A stretch of 64,000 nucleotides of DNA from Natronosalvus hydrolyticus (GCA_025517525.1 JAOPJZ010000017.1:1-64000), one strand, 5' to 3'; numbered from the stretch's first letter, positions 7,725-17,521 are shown. The notes: generated from the letters alone by a model not told the origin. Translations and numbers: made by a program.

Positions 7725-8933
7725 TTACCACGGCTCCGCTGAATTCGAGTCTTGTAAGATTTTAACCATTAGCGCTACCAGACCGAGTAGTGAAACGAAA
7801 ATGAACCACACCAGTCCGAGAAGGAAGATTATGGTACGGTTCTGCTGCTGGCCTTCAATGTAGTCCAATACCTCGTTGTTCGACTCTGTGTTCTCCTCGT
7901 ATGCTTGTTGCTGCTGTTGAAATGCGGTTTCAAGATCCCGGGTCAGGTTTTCCAAGTAGGAAGCTGTCCGGTTATCCTGCTGTGCCAGCGCCGCTTCCAC
8001 GTCAGCTGTAGTATCAATCGAACTGTTAGAAAGTGTGCGTAAGTCCGTTATCTCTTCCTCAGACAAGGTGACGTTGGTCTCTGTAGTTTCCTCTACGACT
8101 TCTACTTCTTCCACGATCTCGATCATATCACCGCCACAAATCGGTAGGTCCGGGTTCTCTGAACAGTACTCCTGAATCTCTAACATCATGTCCACCAGGT
8201 CTCGTTGCTGTTCCTCTTCGTCGTACTCTTGGAACGGTACGAAAATCTCTATATCAAAACCGTCCTGTTCAAAATTGTCGCCTGAGACATTTACTGGCAA
8301 GGTGTAGGTCTGGTTCGTGGATTCTGTGATGTTCTTGTCCGGCATCGGTACAGAAGCATTGTACTCGATCAACTCCTGCTCACCCGGTTCCAGATCAAAC
8401 AAGTCGTCATCGAATCGGGCGTTATCACCAGACAGATTGACGTTGTAAGCGGTTTCACTACCCGTGTTCTCGATGGAAAGCACTGAGCTGGCTTGTTCCT
8501 CGAAGTCTCTCTCGAACTCGTTCTGAAAGACGTCGACGGAGATCTCGGTTTCCTCGTAATAGGTTTCAGCTATGAATTGGATCGGATTTGCAGAAGACTG
8601 GTTCCCGTCCTCTGTTTCGTATAGTGTTTCGAGGATCGTGTTGATCTCCTCTGGTGTTTCCGTTTGGAACGTGGCGTTCACATCACGTGTTTCGGCCTCG
8701 TTTAGCTGGAATCCGGTTTGGTTCCAGGAAAGCCAGTCACGTTCCTCCAAGGTCACGTCCTGGATGGACTGGTTCTCGTTCGTATTCGTAAATGAGAACT
8801 CCAACACGTGTTCCTCCCCCGCCGCCAAAGTCTCGTTCACACTGTTCGGTGCTACTTCAAGATCGGCTGCAACAAAACCAGTGAAAAACAGTAGTAGAAA
8901 TGCTAAAACGCTAATCTTTCGAATATTGTTCAC
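7725..8933 (-). CDS. secreted surface protein with C-terminal membrane anchor
   Basis: 402 residues. An N-terminal signal peptide (ISVLAFLLLFFTGFVAA) precedes an acidic extracellular part with many N-x-S/T sequons and beta-sandwich-like repeats (EHVLEFSFTNTNENQSIQD; SSVLSIENTGSETAYNVNLS) of the kind seen in archaeal surface and NEW3-like domains. A coiled stretch (about 300-360) leads to one C-terminal transmembrane helix (IIFLLGLVWFIFVSLLGL). It likely projects from the cell surface. Start overlaps the small upstream gene by 23 bases. Confidence 0.75.
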   Translation of the reverse strand: MNNIRKISVLAFLLLFFTGFVAADLEVAPNSVNETLAAGEEHVLEFSFTNTNENQSIQDVTLEERDWLSWNQTGFQLNEAETRDVNATFQTETPEEINTILETLYETEDGNQSSANPIQFIAETYYEETEISVDVFQNEFERDFEEQASSVLSIENTGSETAYNVNLSGDNARFDDDLFDLEPGEQELIEYNASVPMPDKNITESTNQTYTLPVNVSGDNFEQDGFDIEIFVPFQEYDEEEQQRDLVDMMLEIQEYCSENPDLPICGGDMIEIVEEVEVVEETTETNVTLSEEEITDLRTLSNSSIDTTADVEAALAQQDNRTASYLENLTRDLETAFQQQQQAYEENTESNNEVLDYIEGQQQNRTIIFLLGLVWFIFVSLLGLVALMVKILQDSNSAEPW

Positions 8934-9138
8934 CGTACTTTCGTAGTTCGTCTTCGATTTTATCGAGATCTACTGTCACGGGTGCTTCTTCATCATCGAG
9001 ACAGTGATCGATCATTGCGGAGAGAACTTCTCTTTGATTGTAGTCGCTTTGAGCAACAGCGATATCCAGGTTGGTTTTGAGATTGCTGTTGATTTCGTTA
9101 CTCAAATCGGTCATCTCGTTGTCTTGATTTCCTGCCAA
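8911..9138 (-). CDS. small acidic helical protein
   Basis: 75 residues, first gene of the envelope operon. TTG start, with an in-frame ATG nine codons later. Entirely helical and acidic (NSNLKTNLDIAVAQSDYNQR, then DKIEDELRKYGEQYSKD). It overlaps the next gene by 23 bases. No domain recognised. Confidence 0.5.
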   Translation of the reverse strand: MAGNQDNEMTDLSNEINSNLKTNLDIAVAQSDYNQREVLSAMIDHCLDDEEAPVTVDLDKIEDELRKYGEQYSKD

Positions 9139-9171
9139 AAAGGAATCCCTCTACCAAGGAATTACTCTTAG

Positions 9172-9181
9172 TTATTTAAAA
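9172..9181. promoter_or_regulatory. bidirectional TATA-like promoter
   Basis: TTATTTAAAA lies 27 bases upstream of the plus-strand ATG at 9203 and, read on the minus strand as TTTTAAATAA, about 35 bases upstream of the envelope operon. A single AT-rich box may serve both directions. Confidence 0.5.
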
Positions 9182-9202
9182 AAGCAGTTGTCAATTCTAC
9201 AC

Positions 9203-9628
9203 ATGGCGGAGGAATCACGATTCTCAATAGGCCAAAAAATACAGATCAGCCTCAGCAGCCTTGCAGTCCTCGTTCTAATTCTACTGTACACAGGATCTGT
9301 CCTCCTCAACGGGTTCAACTACACCCACACCATCATACTAGAAAACCCTGTAGTAATCTTATTCTTCGTCCTGACGCCGCTCGCCATCGGACCAGTCTAC
9401 TACAAAGCCCAAACACTCACCGAAAAAGCACTCAGACAACTCACCTGGACAGGACTCGTCTTCGTAGCAATAAGCATACCAACCTGGATCTACTTCCAAT
9501 TCCACCCGCCAGAAACCGGCTGGGACCGGATCACCGAAAGACTCTCATACATATTCATGTCCGCAACCATATTCAGCTGGATAACAGCATATATCATCAA
9601 CCAGAACACCACAGAACAAGAAAACTAA
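9203..9628 (+). CDS. four-segment membrane protein
   Basis: 141 residues from the ATG at 9203 (leaderless, TATA box 27 bases upstream). Four hydrophobic segments at about residues 18-35, 48-65, 82-100 and 115-133. Followed 38 bases later by the PadR-type regulator gene on the same strand, an arrangement often seen with membrane proteins under PadR control. No transport motif visible. Confidence 0.65.
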   Translation: MAEESRFSIGQKIQISLSSLAVLVLILLYTGSVLLNGFNYTHTIILENPVVILFFVLTPLAIGPVYYKAQTLTEKALRQLTWTGLVFVAISIPTWIYFQFHPPETGWDRITERLSYIFMSATIFSWITAYIINQNTTEQEN

Positions 9629-9666
9629 CCCACTTTTACACTTGCAGAACAGACTTTCTTCACACA

Positions 9667-9942
9667 ATGTACGACCTCACCGGGTTCCAACGAGACCTGC
9701 TGTACGTAATTGCTGGACAGGAAGAACCACACGGGCTCGCGATCAAAGACGAACTCGAGAAATACTACGAATCCGAGATCCACCACGGACGCCTCTACCC
9801 CAACCTCGACGAACTGGTCGACAAAGGACTCGTCGAAAAAGGCACCCTCGACAAAAGAACCAACTTCTACACCGTCACCCGCAGAGGAACACGAGAACTC
9901 GAAGACCGCAGACAATGGGAAAACCAATATGTCGACCTATAA
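9667..9942 (+). CDS. PadR-family winged-helix regulator
   Basis: 91 residues. PadR features: GFQRDLLYVIAGQEEPHG at the N-terminus, the HTH with HHGRLYPNLDELVDKGLV (the family's G-R-x-Y-x-x-L signature) and a wing ending NFYTVTRRG. It is about two-thirds identical by eye to the gene at 61004-61279. PadR proteins are small autoregulated repressors. A leaderless or short-leader ATG is used. Confidence 0.85.
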   Translation: MYDLTGFQRDLLYVIAGQEEPHGLAIKDELEKYYESEIHHGRLYPNLDELVDKGLVEKGTLDKRTNFYTVTRRGTRELEDRRQWENQYVDL

Positions 9943-9947
9943 CCCTG

Positions 9948-12005
9948 TTAATCCATTTCTGCTTCTTCTAAAGCAAGCGACTCAGCAGAATCCTTCGCTC
10001 TAATAATCGGATCCTCAACCTGTTCCTCATATTCACGACGCTTCTCCAACTGCTCTAAATACAATTCTTTGACTCGAGTGAAATCCTCTGAGTCAGGTGT
10101 TGTATTTCTAAAGTAGACCGTAAACAGGCTGTACCAGAACATCGCAAACACCGGGTTCTCAGCCTTCTCCAAAACCTCGCCACCCTCCTCTGCCACATCA
10201 GCAAGAACTCCAGAATTCAGCAACACCTGGTGATGAAGGTTATCAAACATCTCTCGACCCATTTCCATTGCTTGATCCCTGACTTCGTAGAAGTCTATAC
10301 TGCTCTTTGTACTACCCTCGAACTCTTCACCCATCGAAGTAACAAAGCCTTCTAAGAAATCCTCAAATTCGTCCCCTAAGTCGCTATCACTTAGAGTGGA
10401 TTTACACCGATCACGGAACTCGAAAATGAGTTCCTCACTAATGCCATATGTCTCAAAGGTTTTCCCCACCTGCTCCCGATGTGTTTTACTCCTATACGGC
10501 TCCTCGGTCAAGAAAAAGCTGAGAATATTAATCCAGGCTGTTCGCATCCTTTTCGCATGCTGGTCACTAAGTTCCATGTCCTGAACAGGCTGTTCTCTTT
10601 CAGGGATATCATCTAAGCTACCCTCGACATTGATATCAGACAGCTCCATCGGATCTTCATCCCCGAACTGGCTGAGACCCCACTCCACAATACGGCACAC
10701 CAATTCTGCCTGAACCTCGTTCTCAGTATTCTCAAAGACCCAGTCTTGAAAGTAGGGAAGCTCCTCTTGCCACAAATCCACAACATCCTTCGGTAACACA
10801 CTAAACCCGCTATAGACTACAACAAACCCTCTATGCGGGTACTCCAGATCGATCTGATTGATCTCTTCTAAGAGTTCGTCAGCTCCCGCATCCTCACCAT
10901 ATATCGCTCCCAGATGGTGCTTCACATAGAAGGAGTGTGGAAGGGACTCTAGTAACGAATCCTCACCTCCCTCCGTCACATGATAAGAGATTTCTTCTAA
11001 GTGATGGTGCAGTGCCTGTCTACACACTTCTTTCTCATTTCTGTGCTTACGGATCAGAAGATCACGGAAAACCTCATGAATCTTGTAGATCTTATGACCC
11101 TCATCCGTCCGATTCACTTCTTGCACGATTGTCCGACGATTCAAACCTCGAAGAAGCCGGTCAATCTCAACCGACGACCAGTCTTCAGTGACACCGCTGC
11201 AAGTTTTCTCATCTAACTCCGGCAAAGGTGCCACCTGACGCAGAAACCGGTACTCCTCTGGGGACAATCCGTCAATGTAGTTCTCCTCAATACTGTCAAA
11301 AACCTCGTCTTCCGGAAGAACAAGATCCTCCTCGTCATCAGTTGACTCCGTCAATAAACTAAGATACAACGGATGCCCATCAACCGCTGAATGTACACTG
11401 CTCACAGTCTCTTCTTCCAACTGGCCAAACTCTTCCTCCAAAAACACCTCTGTTTCAGCTATCGTGAACAGGTTAAGATGAATCTCCTCTACTTCCTTAT
11501 CCTGAATACCCGAAATCTGTCCTACCGTCACTAAATGAACATTGTCACCCAAAACGGACGAGATCTCCCCAATTACGTCTCTAACCACCTTCTCATCTTC
11601 ATCGATTTTATGAATATCGTCAATACAGAGTACCAGCGGTTCTCCTGACCAGTTTGAGGTCAAATCCCCTAACTTGTAAAGATCTCTCACTCGGTCATCC
11701 ACCGTACCTCCACCACTAATCCCTGCTACTCCGCCAGAAACACTCACAAGCTCGTTACGCTTTGCGTGACGTTCTGGTGCAGCACTTCTTGCCAAGTGAA
11801 GCAGATCACGCTCAAGTTTCTCAGTAGTATGATGGACTCGAACATCCTTTTGCAGCACGTTAAACTCGTCCGACAGATCATCTACCAAATGCTGCAGAAA
11901 CTCCGACTTTCCAATCCCTGGCTCACCAGAGATATGGATATTCTTCCCATCATTGGAGATCTTACTATAAGCCCGATTTAGAGCCTCTGCACGGACCCTT
12001 GCCAT
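9948..12005 (-). CDS. STAND-like AAA+ ATPase
   Basis: 685 residues. N-terminal ATPase: HISGEPGIGKSEFLQHL (Walker A), LVLCIDDIHKIDED (Walker B) and a downstream VTVGQISGI sensor region. A winged-helix-like part follows (GLNRRTIVQEVNRTDEGHKI), then a ~350-residue helical region. This order matches signal-transduction ATPases (STAND/NOD). It is transcribed away from the restriction-modification gene, starting about 200 bases from it, which suggests a defence or regulatory role. It lacks a recognisable effector domain, so an AVAST-type assignment is not supported. Confidence 0.75.
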   Translation of the reverse strand: MARVRAEALNRAYSKISNDGKNIHISGEPGIGKSEFLQHLVDDLSDEFNVLQKDVRVHHTTEKLERDLLHLARSAAPERHAKRNELVSVSGGVAGISGGGTVDDRVRDLYKLGDLTSNWSGEPLVLCIDDIHKIDEDEKVVRDVIGEISSVLGDNVHLVTVGQISGIQDKEVEEIHLNLFTIAETEVFLEEEFGQLEEETVSSVHSAVDGHPLYLSLLTESTDDEEDLVLPEDEVFDSIEENYIDGLSPEEYRFLRQVAPLPELDEKTCSGVTEDWSSVEIDRLLRGLNRRTIVQEVNRTDEGHKIYKIHEVFRDLLIRKHRNEKEVCRQALHHHLEEISYHVTEGGEDSLLESLPHSFYVKHHLGAIYGEDAGADELLEEINQIDLEYPHRGFVVVYSGFSVLPKDVVDLWQEELPYFQDWVFENTENEVQAELVCRIVEWGLSQFGDEDPMELSDINVEGSLDDIPEREQPVQDMELSDQHAKRMRTAWINILSFFLTEEPYRSKTHREQVGKTFETYGISEELIFEFRDRCKSTLSDSDLGDEFEDFLEGFVTSMGEEFEGSTKSSIDFYEVRDQAMEMGREMFDNLHHQVLLNSGVLADVAEEGGEVLEKAENPVFAMFWYSLFTVYFRNTTPDSEDFTRVKELYLEQLEKRREYEEQVEDPIIRAKDSAESLALEEAEMD

Positions 12006-12202
12006 TACCTATGGTGTTGTATCTAAGATAGGAAATATCTATCCCCATCAAGAGACTCTTCAACTATGATACGAAACACTCGACCTCCTTTCTGAACCTG
12101 TCTTCTCGAAGAGAACGTTCAAGAAATGGATGAAGTTTATTTACCGAGGATTTGTTGTCTCCCGTATCAGCGCACCTTCCCGAGGGCAATCATCTACCAT
12201 AC

Positions 12203-15200
12203 ATGAGCACAAATACTGACTCTCCCAGCCCGGACACCTCGGTTGCTACGGAATTCGTCCTACAAGAATTCGAGACAGAAGTTGATCCAGACGACGTACA
12301 GCACTTCGCAGAACAAATCGAAGGCATCGTCCGCACACTCCGTTCGCGTGTCGTTTCCGACGACCGTTTAGAAGAACTACTCCGAAGCGGTCCAGGAACC
12401 AACGTCCTACGTGAAAACGATTCCAAGGAACGTAGCGATCCAGAACCACTCACACAATCTGTAATCATAGAGCCTCTCTTTGACCTTCTCGGGTACGATG
12501 TGGAACCAGAAGCTGGTGGTCTTTCTGATCGACGTGGACAACAAGCTGACTACGCGATCCCACTTCGGGACGTAGATACAATCGACTCAAGCCGTCTACT
12601 GATTGAAGCAGAACCTCTAAACAAGAGATTAGATCAGCACTCACACGGACTGGGACAAGTCAAAGACTGGCTTGCCATTGATGAATTCGAAGCCGACTTC
12701 GGCATAGCAACAGACGGCGTACGCTGGATCCTTCTAAAACGTGACCGAGACACCTACGGCTACGATACTATCTCAGAGGTCGATCTCCAACCAGTCTTCC
12801 TCGCTGCCTTCGAAAACATCACCGGGCGGCAAGTCAGCCTCAACGAATGGCTGGAAGACGATTACGAGGACTACATAGAAGCCCTGATTAGAGGATTTGA
12901 ATACGATAATTTCCTCTCCATAGCTGGGGACGCTCCACAGATCATCCGGAAAACGAAAGAAGAGATAACGGATGAGTTCTACGACCACTACGTCCATCTT
13001 GTATTCGGTATCGTCGACGAAGAGGAACGCTCTGAACGAAGCCTAATCGGTGAAGGTGTAGTCCCTCCGAAAAACGCTGACGGCGACGACATCCGCCTGT
13101 TCTCAGTTGGTCTGATGAACCGATTGATCTTCATCAAATTCCTTGAAGACAAAGGCCTCGTCAGATCCAGCCTGCTACGTGATCTTGCAGACACCCATGA
13201 ATCCGGTGTGAATCCTGGATCCTTCTACAAGACCTATTTGGAGCCCTTATTCTATGGAGTCTTCGACGAACGACCAAGTGAACGAGAAGAGCGAATCCGT
13301 GACATCGATATGTACCGGGACGTCCCGTATCTCAACGGCGGGCTTTTCCGGCCAACGATAGAGAACGGAGGGGATTTCCACGAACAGGACTTCGATGTTC
13401 GAGACTCCGTACTTATCTCTATTATCGACTTGCTGGAGCGGTACACGTTCTCTGCAGACGGGTCTCCCCGTGACCTTGATCCAAGCATCCTGGGAAAGGT
13501 TTTCGAGAAAACAATCAACTACATCACTGGAGAACCCGGTGACCAAAAGAAAGACCTCGGAGCCTTCTACACACCTGATGAAATCACATCATTCTCTGCC
13601 CAAGAAACCGTCCAACCAGCACTACTAGATCGTTTCCAGACCTACCTCGTCGAGAAGAGAGATTGGCCAGAAGCCGAAGTAGAAGGTTACGATGACGTCT
13701 ACGATCTCCTCGACACCCTGCCTGAAAGCGCAGATCTTGCTGAAGCACTACTGAATGAAGTCGACAACTTCCGCGCTCTTGACCCTGCCTGTGGTAGCGG
13801 CCACTTCCTCACATCCGTCTTGAGCGAGATTGTAGAGGTTCGGAAAGCGCTTCACGGACTACAGGGTAATGACCTTCCCACCTGGAAACTCCGGAAGAAA
13901 ACCGTCATAGAAAACGTATACGGGGTGGATATCGTTGACCCTGCAGTTGAGATTGCGAAGCTCCGGCTGTGGCTATCAATCATCTCGGAGGTGGACCCGG
14001 AGGCCGTCGACGAATACAGCGAAGATGAGCTCGCACTCCCGAATGTAATCTTCAACATCCGACAAGGTAACAGCCTGATCGGTTACACGGAGCTGATCGA
14101 GACCGGTGCAGAGGAAGAGCAAGCCCGTCTGGATGCGTGGGGTGAGGACACAGTCCGGTCGATGTACGGTGATATCATCGCTGCCATCACCCGTCACAAA
14201 CGCGCAGAAACAACCGAAGAAGCATTAGACCATCTTCAACAAGCAGAATCCCTGCTCGAAGAATACCGAGGAGATCTCAACGAAAAAGTTCTAAGAGACT
14301 TCCACAGCGCCGGAGCCGAAGACGTAACACTGGACCAAATCCAATCGTACGAACCCTTCCACTGGGTCTTAGAATTCGCAGAAGTTTACGCAGACGGTGG
14401 TTTTGACATCATCGTAGGCAACCCTCCCTGGGAAGAGTTGAGCCCGAGCAGGGACGATTTCTTCCCCAGATACGATAAACGGTTCCGAACCCGGATGCCG
14501 AGCGATAAGGACGCCAAAGAAGCTGAACTCTTAGACAATCCTGAAATCGCTGAAGCCTACGAAGAATACAAACAGGACATACAACGTCGGGCTCAGTACT
14601 TCCGTGACGGAAGTGCGTATCAGCTTCAGAGCCCATCCATTGACGGAAGGAAAGTAGGTAACGAACGCGACTTATCTATGCTCTTCTTCGAACGAGTCTT
14701 CCAATTAGCCTCCGAAGACGGCTACATCGCACAAGTTCTTCCAGGTGTCATCTTCAATGGGGCCGCTGGCAAGGATCTTCGACTGCACACGCTCGAGAAC
14801 ACTACTGTAGAAAACCTGGTCGGGTTTGAGAATAGAGGAATATTCGACGGACTGCACTTCCAATACCGGTTTGGAGTTATCACGCTCAAAAACTCTGGAG
14901 AGACAGAAATCGTTGAAGGCGTATTCAACCAGACCGATACAGAGATTTTGGATCAACTTGATGAGAAAGGATTAAAGATACCAAAAGAAGTGCTGCGAGA
15001 TTATTCTCCTGAGGCCCGTATCTTCCCGTATATTGAGGATGCCCGGGAAGTTGAGGTCTTAAGGAAGGTTCTCTCTCATCCGCCTGCGTCTACTCGCGAA
15101 AGCATGCCATGGTATTTGGATCCATATACTGAAGTTCACCGTTCCCAAGATTCAGATCGGTTCATAGAGGATGAACAGCAGGGCGATTATCCGGTAATAG

Positions 15201-16066
15201 GCGGTCGAAACATGTGGCAGTATACCTATGATCCTACTTTCTTCGAGAACTTAGAATCACCCAGTCTATGGAGTGTTGATGAAGACGTTGATCCGGATAA
15301 AAGTGCAAAACTCCGCATCCGTGAGAAAAACGTCCGCCGGCTAAAGAGAGATCTCTACGATGAATTGGATGGAACAGGTTCGCAGAAAAGCTTCGTCAAC
15401 GAAAAGCTGGAACAGAACGGACGTGGCCCGCTTTCAGAAGATGACGTGCTGTTAGATTGTACTGAATACCGTCTTGTGTACCGGGAAATCGCACGGCCAA
15501 CAGACGAAAGAACAGTTATTGCTACTGTGATCCCGAAAGGCACAGTGTGTTATCACAAGCTCTACACAATCCGTCCATACGAGATCAACCCAGAACCAGA
15601 AGACCTCTCTGAAGCACCGCTTCACAGCGTATATGATCGAATATTCGATGATAAGGAGCTGTTCGTAGCAGCAGGTTTGCTCAACAGCATCCCGTTTGAT
15701 TTCCTGATGAGAACGAAGATCGACAACAGCATTGTGAGATACAAGTTCATCGAGTCTCAGATGCCTCGTCTCACGGAAGGCGATGAGTGGTTCGACTATA
15801 TCTCATCCCGGGCTGCTCGGCTGAACTGTTACGGAGATGAGTTCGAAGAAATGCGGGAACGACTCGGTGGAATCGAAGCAGCAACAGATCCGCAAGAACG
15901 TCAACGGCTACGAGCAGAAATTGATGCAGCTGCCTTCCACGCCTATGGGCTGAACAAGGAGGAAACCCAGTTCGTCCTCGACGACTTCTACCGAGTTAAC
16001 GATCCACGGATTATGACTGAGGAGTACTTCGACTTGGTCTGGGAGAAGTACCAAGATTTAGCTTAG
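12203..16066 (+). CDS. type IIG restriction-modification enzyme (Eco57I-like)
   Basis: About 1287 residues from the ATG at 12203; an in-frame start 51 bases earlier is less likely. A nuclease-like N-terminus has ADYAIPL and LLIEAEPLNK around residues 110-135, resembling a PD-(D/E)xK core though the usual lysine is replaced. The methyltransferase has motif I DPACGSGHFL near residue 525 and motif IV IIVGNPPWEEL near residue 738, typical of N6-adenine modification. A C-terminal target-recognition region follows. One protein thus methylates and cuts. Complete by length and motifs. Confidence 0.88.
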   Translation: MSTNTDSPSPDTSVATEFVLQEFETEVDPDDVQHFAEQIEGIVRTLRSRVVSDDRLEELLRSGPGTNVLRENDSKERSDPEPLTQSVIIEPLFDLLGYDVEPEAGGLSDRRGQQADYAIPLRDVDTIDSSRLLIEAEPLNKRLDQHSHGLGQVKDWLAIDEFEADFGIATDGVRWILLKRDRDTYGYDTISEVDLQPVFLAAFENITGRQVSLNEWLEDDYEDYIEALIRGFEYDNFLSIAGDAPQIIRKTKEEITDEFYDHYVHLVFGIVDEEERSERSLIGEGVVPPKNADGDDIRLFSVGLMNRLIFIKFLEDKGLVRSSLLRDLADTHESGVNPGSFYKTYLEPLFYGVFDERPSEREERIRDIDMYRDVPYLNGGLFRPTIENGGDFHEQDFDVRDSVLISIIDLLERYTFSADGSPRDLDPSILGKVFEKTINYITGEPGDQKKDLGAFYTPDEITSFSAQETVQPALLDRFQTYLVEKRDWPEAEVEGYDDVYDLLDTLPESADLAEALLNEVDNFRALDPACGSGHFLTSVLSEIVEVRKALHGLQGNDLPTWKLRKKTVIENVYGVDIVDPAVEIAKLRLWLSIISEVDPEAVDEYSEDELALPNVIFNIRQGNSLIGYTELIETGAEEEQARLDAWGEDTVRSMYGDIIAAITRHKRAETTEEALDHLQQAESLLEEYRGDLNEKVLRDFHSAGAEDVTLDQIQSYEPFHWVLEFAEVYADGGFDIIVGNPPWEELSPSRDDFFPRYDKRFRTRMPSDKDAKEAELLDNPEIAEAYEEYKQDIQRRAQYFRDGSAYQLQSPSIDGRKVGNERDLSMLFFERVFQLASEDGYIAQVLPGVIFNGAAGKDLRLHTLENTTVENLVGFENRGIFDGLHFQYRFGVITLKNSGETEIVEGVFNQTDTEILDQLDEKGLKIPKEVLRDYSPEARIFPYIEDAREVEVLRKVLSHPPASTRESMPWYLDPYTEVHRSQDSDRFIEDEQQGDYPVIGGRNMWQYTYDPTFFENLESPSLWSVDEDVDPDKSAKLRIREKNVRRLKRDLYDELDGTGSQKSFVNEKLEQNGRGPLSEDDVLLDCTEYRLVYREIARPTDERTVIATVIPKGTVCYHKLYTIRPYEINPEPEDLSEAPLHSVYDRIFDDKELFVAAGLLNSIPFDFLMRTKIDNSIVRYKFIESQMPRLTEGDEWFDYISSRAARLNCYGDEFEEMRERLGGIEAATDPQERQRLRAEIDAAAFHAYGLNKEETQFVLDDFYRVNDPRIMTEEYFDLVWEKYQDLA

Positions 16067-16443
16067 AACTTTCGTGAGAGAAGGTCGACGTCCATGTAGT
16101 TTAGTTCGGACTGCTGGAACCGGTCTTCGAAAGTTTCTATCCAAGCCGGATACTCCTCCTCGATCATTTCCTGGTAGTCCATATCCGGGAAATCCATGAC
16201 CGTATCATACCGGAACCCTGGTCTCTCCCTCTCGGGGTTACGAAGCCTGTCAACATCACTTGCATGTAAGTGGATCTCCCAAAACCGGTCTTCCTCCGGC
16301 AACAGAACACCTTCACGAACATCCTCGAACTCCCGATAATCAGGGTAGATCAAGATTCCCAAGTGTTCCTCTCTCAAACGCCTCATACCGGTATACTTCT
16401 CTACCTGGTCTGCAGCGTACATCGCATAAGCTGACTCTGGAAT
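16063..16443 (-). CDS. hypothetical protein, probable ATT start
   Basis: 126 residues if started at the ATT at 16443, which lies exactly 15 bases from a GGTGA (within GGGGGGTGACGC); the first ATG is at 16422, seven codons in. The extra residues (PESAYA) are coding-like and the frame is closed by TGA just upstream. The protein is mixed and acidic (YPDYREFEDVREGVLLPEED). It overlaps the end of the restriction enzyme gene on the other strand by four bases. No family recognised. Confidence 0.6.
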   Translation of the reverse strand: MPESAYAMYAADQVEKYTGMRRLREEHLGILIYPDYREFEDVREGVLLPEEDRFWEIHLHASDVDRLRNPERERPGFRYDTVMDFPDMDYQEMIEEEYPAWIETFEDRFQQSELNYMDVDLLSRKF

Positions 16444-16467
16444 ATTCTCGCGTCACCCCCCACTCTT

Positions 16468-16872
16468 CTATAAGTCCATTTCTTCGAGAACCCAGTCTTT
16501 AGCCTTCTTTTTGATCTGACTTGGGTTTTCTACTACGCTCCGCCAAGTCTTCCATTGCTGACTAGACTCATACCGGTCCTCCTTCTCAACCACTTTGTAG
16601 AAGACCAGATAGTTGTCTTCAAAAGAGCCTACCAAGATCAGCAGCGCCCGGTACTGGTTCCTGTGTGCTTTGAAACTGGCTTCAGCTACGTGTATGCCTT
16701 TGTAACCGAAGAAATTGTGGAATCTTTGACCAAGCTGGTTCTGCTCGGAAATCAGCTCCAACTGCCTCTGCTTCGTCTCAAGCCTTTTCTCAAGCTGGTC
16801 TGCTACTTCTTCACTGTGGTAGCGTACAACCTGTTCCCGGTGCTCCTCAGTAAACAAAATCTCATAACTCAC
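16468..16872 (-). CDS. possible RelE/HigB-like small protein
   Basis: 134 residues. The centre reads FKAHRNQYRALLILVGSFED then YLVFYKVVEKED, the strand pattern found in RelE/HigB-type toxins and related phage proteins; the N-terminal half is a long charged helix pair. Key catalytic residues cannot be assigned with confidence. GTG start follows GGAG. It overlaps the membrane-protein gene upstream by four bases and is followed by the ATT-start gene, which could be a partner. A toxin role is a guess from sequence shape. Confidence 0.45.
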   Translation of the reverse strand: MSYEILFTEEHREQVVRYHSEEVADQLEKRLETKQRQLELISEQNQLGQRFHNFFGYKGIHVAEASFKAHRNQYRALLILVGSFEDNYLVFYKVVEKEDRYESSQQWKTWRSVVENPSQIKKKAKDWVLEEMDL

Positions 16873-17126
16873 TCCTTCACAGTCACCTCAATCACATCAC
16901 GAGAACCAGTAGAAGCCTGCTTCGTAGAGATTTGACTATCTCGTCGTGCTCTCTCTCCAAGCAAATACCCCAAAATAGCGGATAGAGATGAGGCTCCGAT
17001 CATCAGTACAGACCCGATCAAGTTTTGCTCAACAACTGCATCGTTAATAAATACTACGAAGGAGACACCGGATAAAAAGGCAAAGATCAAACCAGATATC
17101 ATATCGTCTCTCTCATCACTTGTCAC
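16869..17126 (-). CDS. small two-segment membrane protein
   Basis: 85 residues, GTG start. Two hydrophobic segments at about residues 10-27 and 37-55, then a polar tail (RARRDSQISTKQASTGSRDV). Coupled to the RelE-like gene (stop and start overlap). No family recognised. Confidence 0.6.
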   Translation of the reverse strand: MTSDERDDMISGLIFAFLSGVSFVVFINDAVVEQNLIGSVLMIGASSLSAILGYLLGERARRDSQISTKQASTGSRDVIEVTVKE

Positions 17127-17315
17127 TGGTGTTCTACACCCCCTTTGAAACGGGAAGGGGTTTTTGCGTATCGCGTAACGCCGTCAGTTCGTTCAACTTT
17201 ACAAGTCAAATACATTTCACCTTGAGAAATAATTGGGAAAACCTGTTTAAATATCTCCGCGGCTCACAACCTCGAAGAAAGAAAAAAGAAGAGATAGTAA
17301 ATCCGTACACTGGGT

Positions 17316-17483
17316 CTATACGTCACGGGCTTTGATCGTCTTTCTACCGTTTGCCCTGGATCTTTCAACTGCTCTCTCGATCTCTGCTTTGACGTGTTCA
17401 TCCAGTTCTTCATAGAAATCGCTTCCCACGTTCACGTCGCCAGCTGCTTCTCTAACGCCAGACTTCTTCAAAACATCCACCAT
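17316..17483 (-). CDS. DUF1931 histone-fold protein
   Basis: 55-residue protein. The sequence follows the archaeal histone-fold order: short helix VLKKSGV, then NVGSDFYEELDEHVKAEIER as the long central helix, then the diagnostic loop NGRKTIKARDV. The NV-x-S-DFY-x-x-LD-x-x-V and R-K-T-x-x-x-R-D pattern matches haloarchaeal DUF1931 proteins. ATG at 17483 follows a strong GGAGGTGA; a TATA box lies at 17522-17540, so it is its own transcription unit. A second histone gene is at 37645. DNA compaction or architectural binding is inferred from the fold. Confidence 0.8.
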   Translation of the reverse strand: MVDVLKKSGVREAAGDVNVGSDFYEELDEHVKAEIERAVERSRANGRKTIKARDV

Positions 17484-17521
17484 CGGAAAATTTGCTCACC
17501 TCCTGTACAAGGCTTGTCAAA

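Noticed and set aside
9948..16066. BREX, DISARM or AVAST system
   Set aside because: The large methyltransferase fits a type IIG enzyme and the ATPase has no associated PglZ, DrmA or effector domain; the marker genes of those systems are absent.
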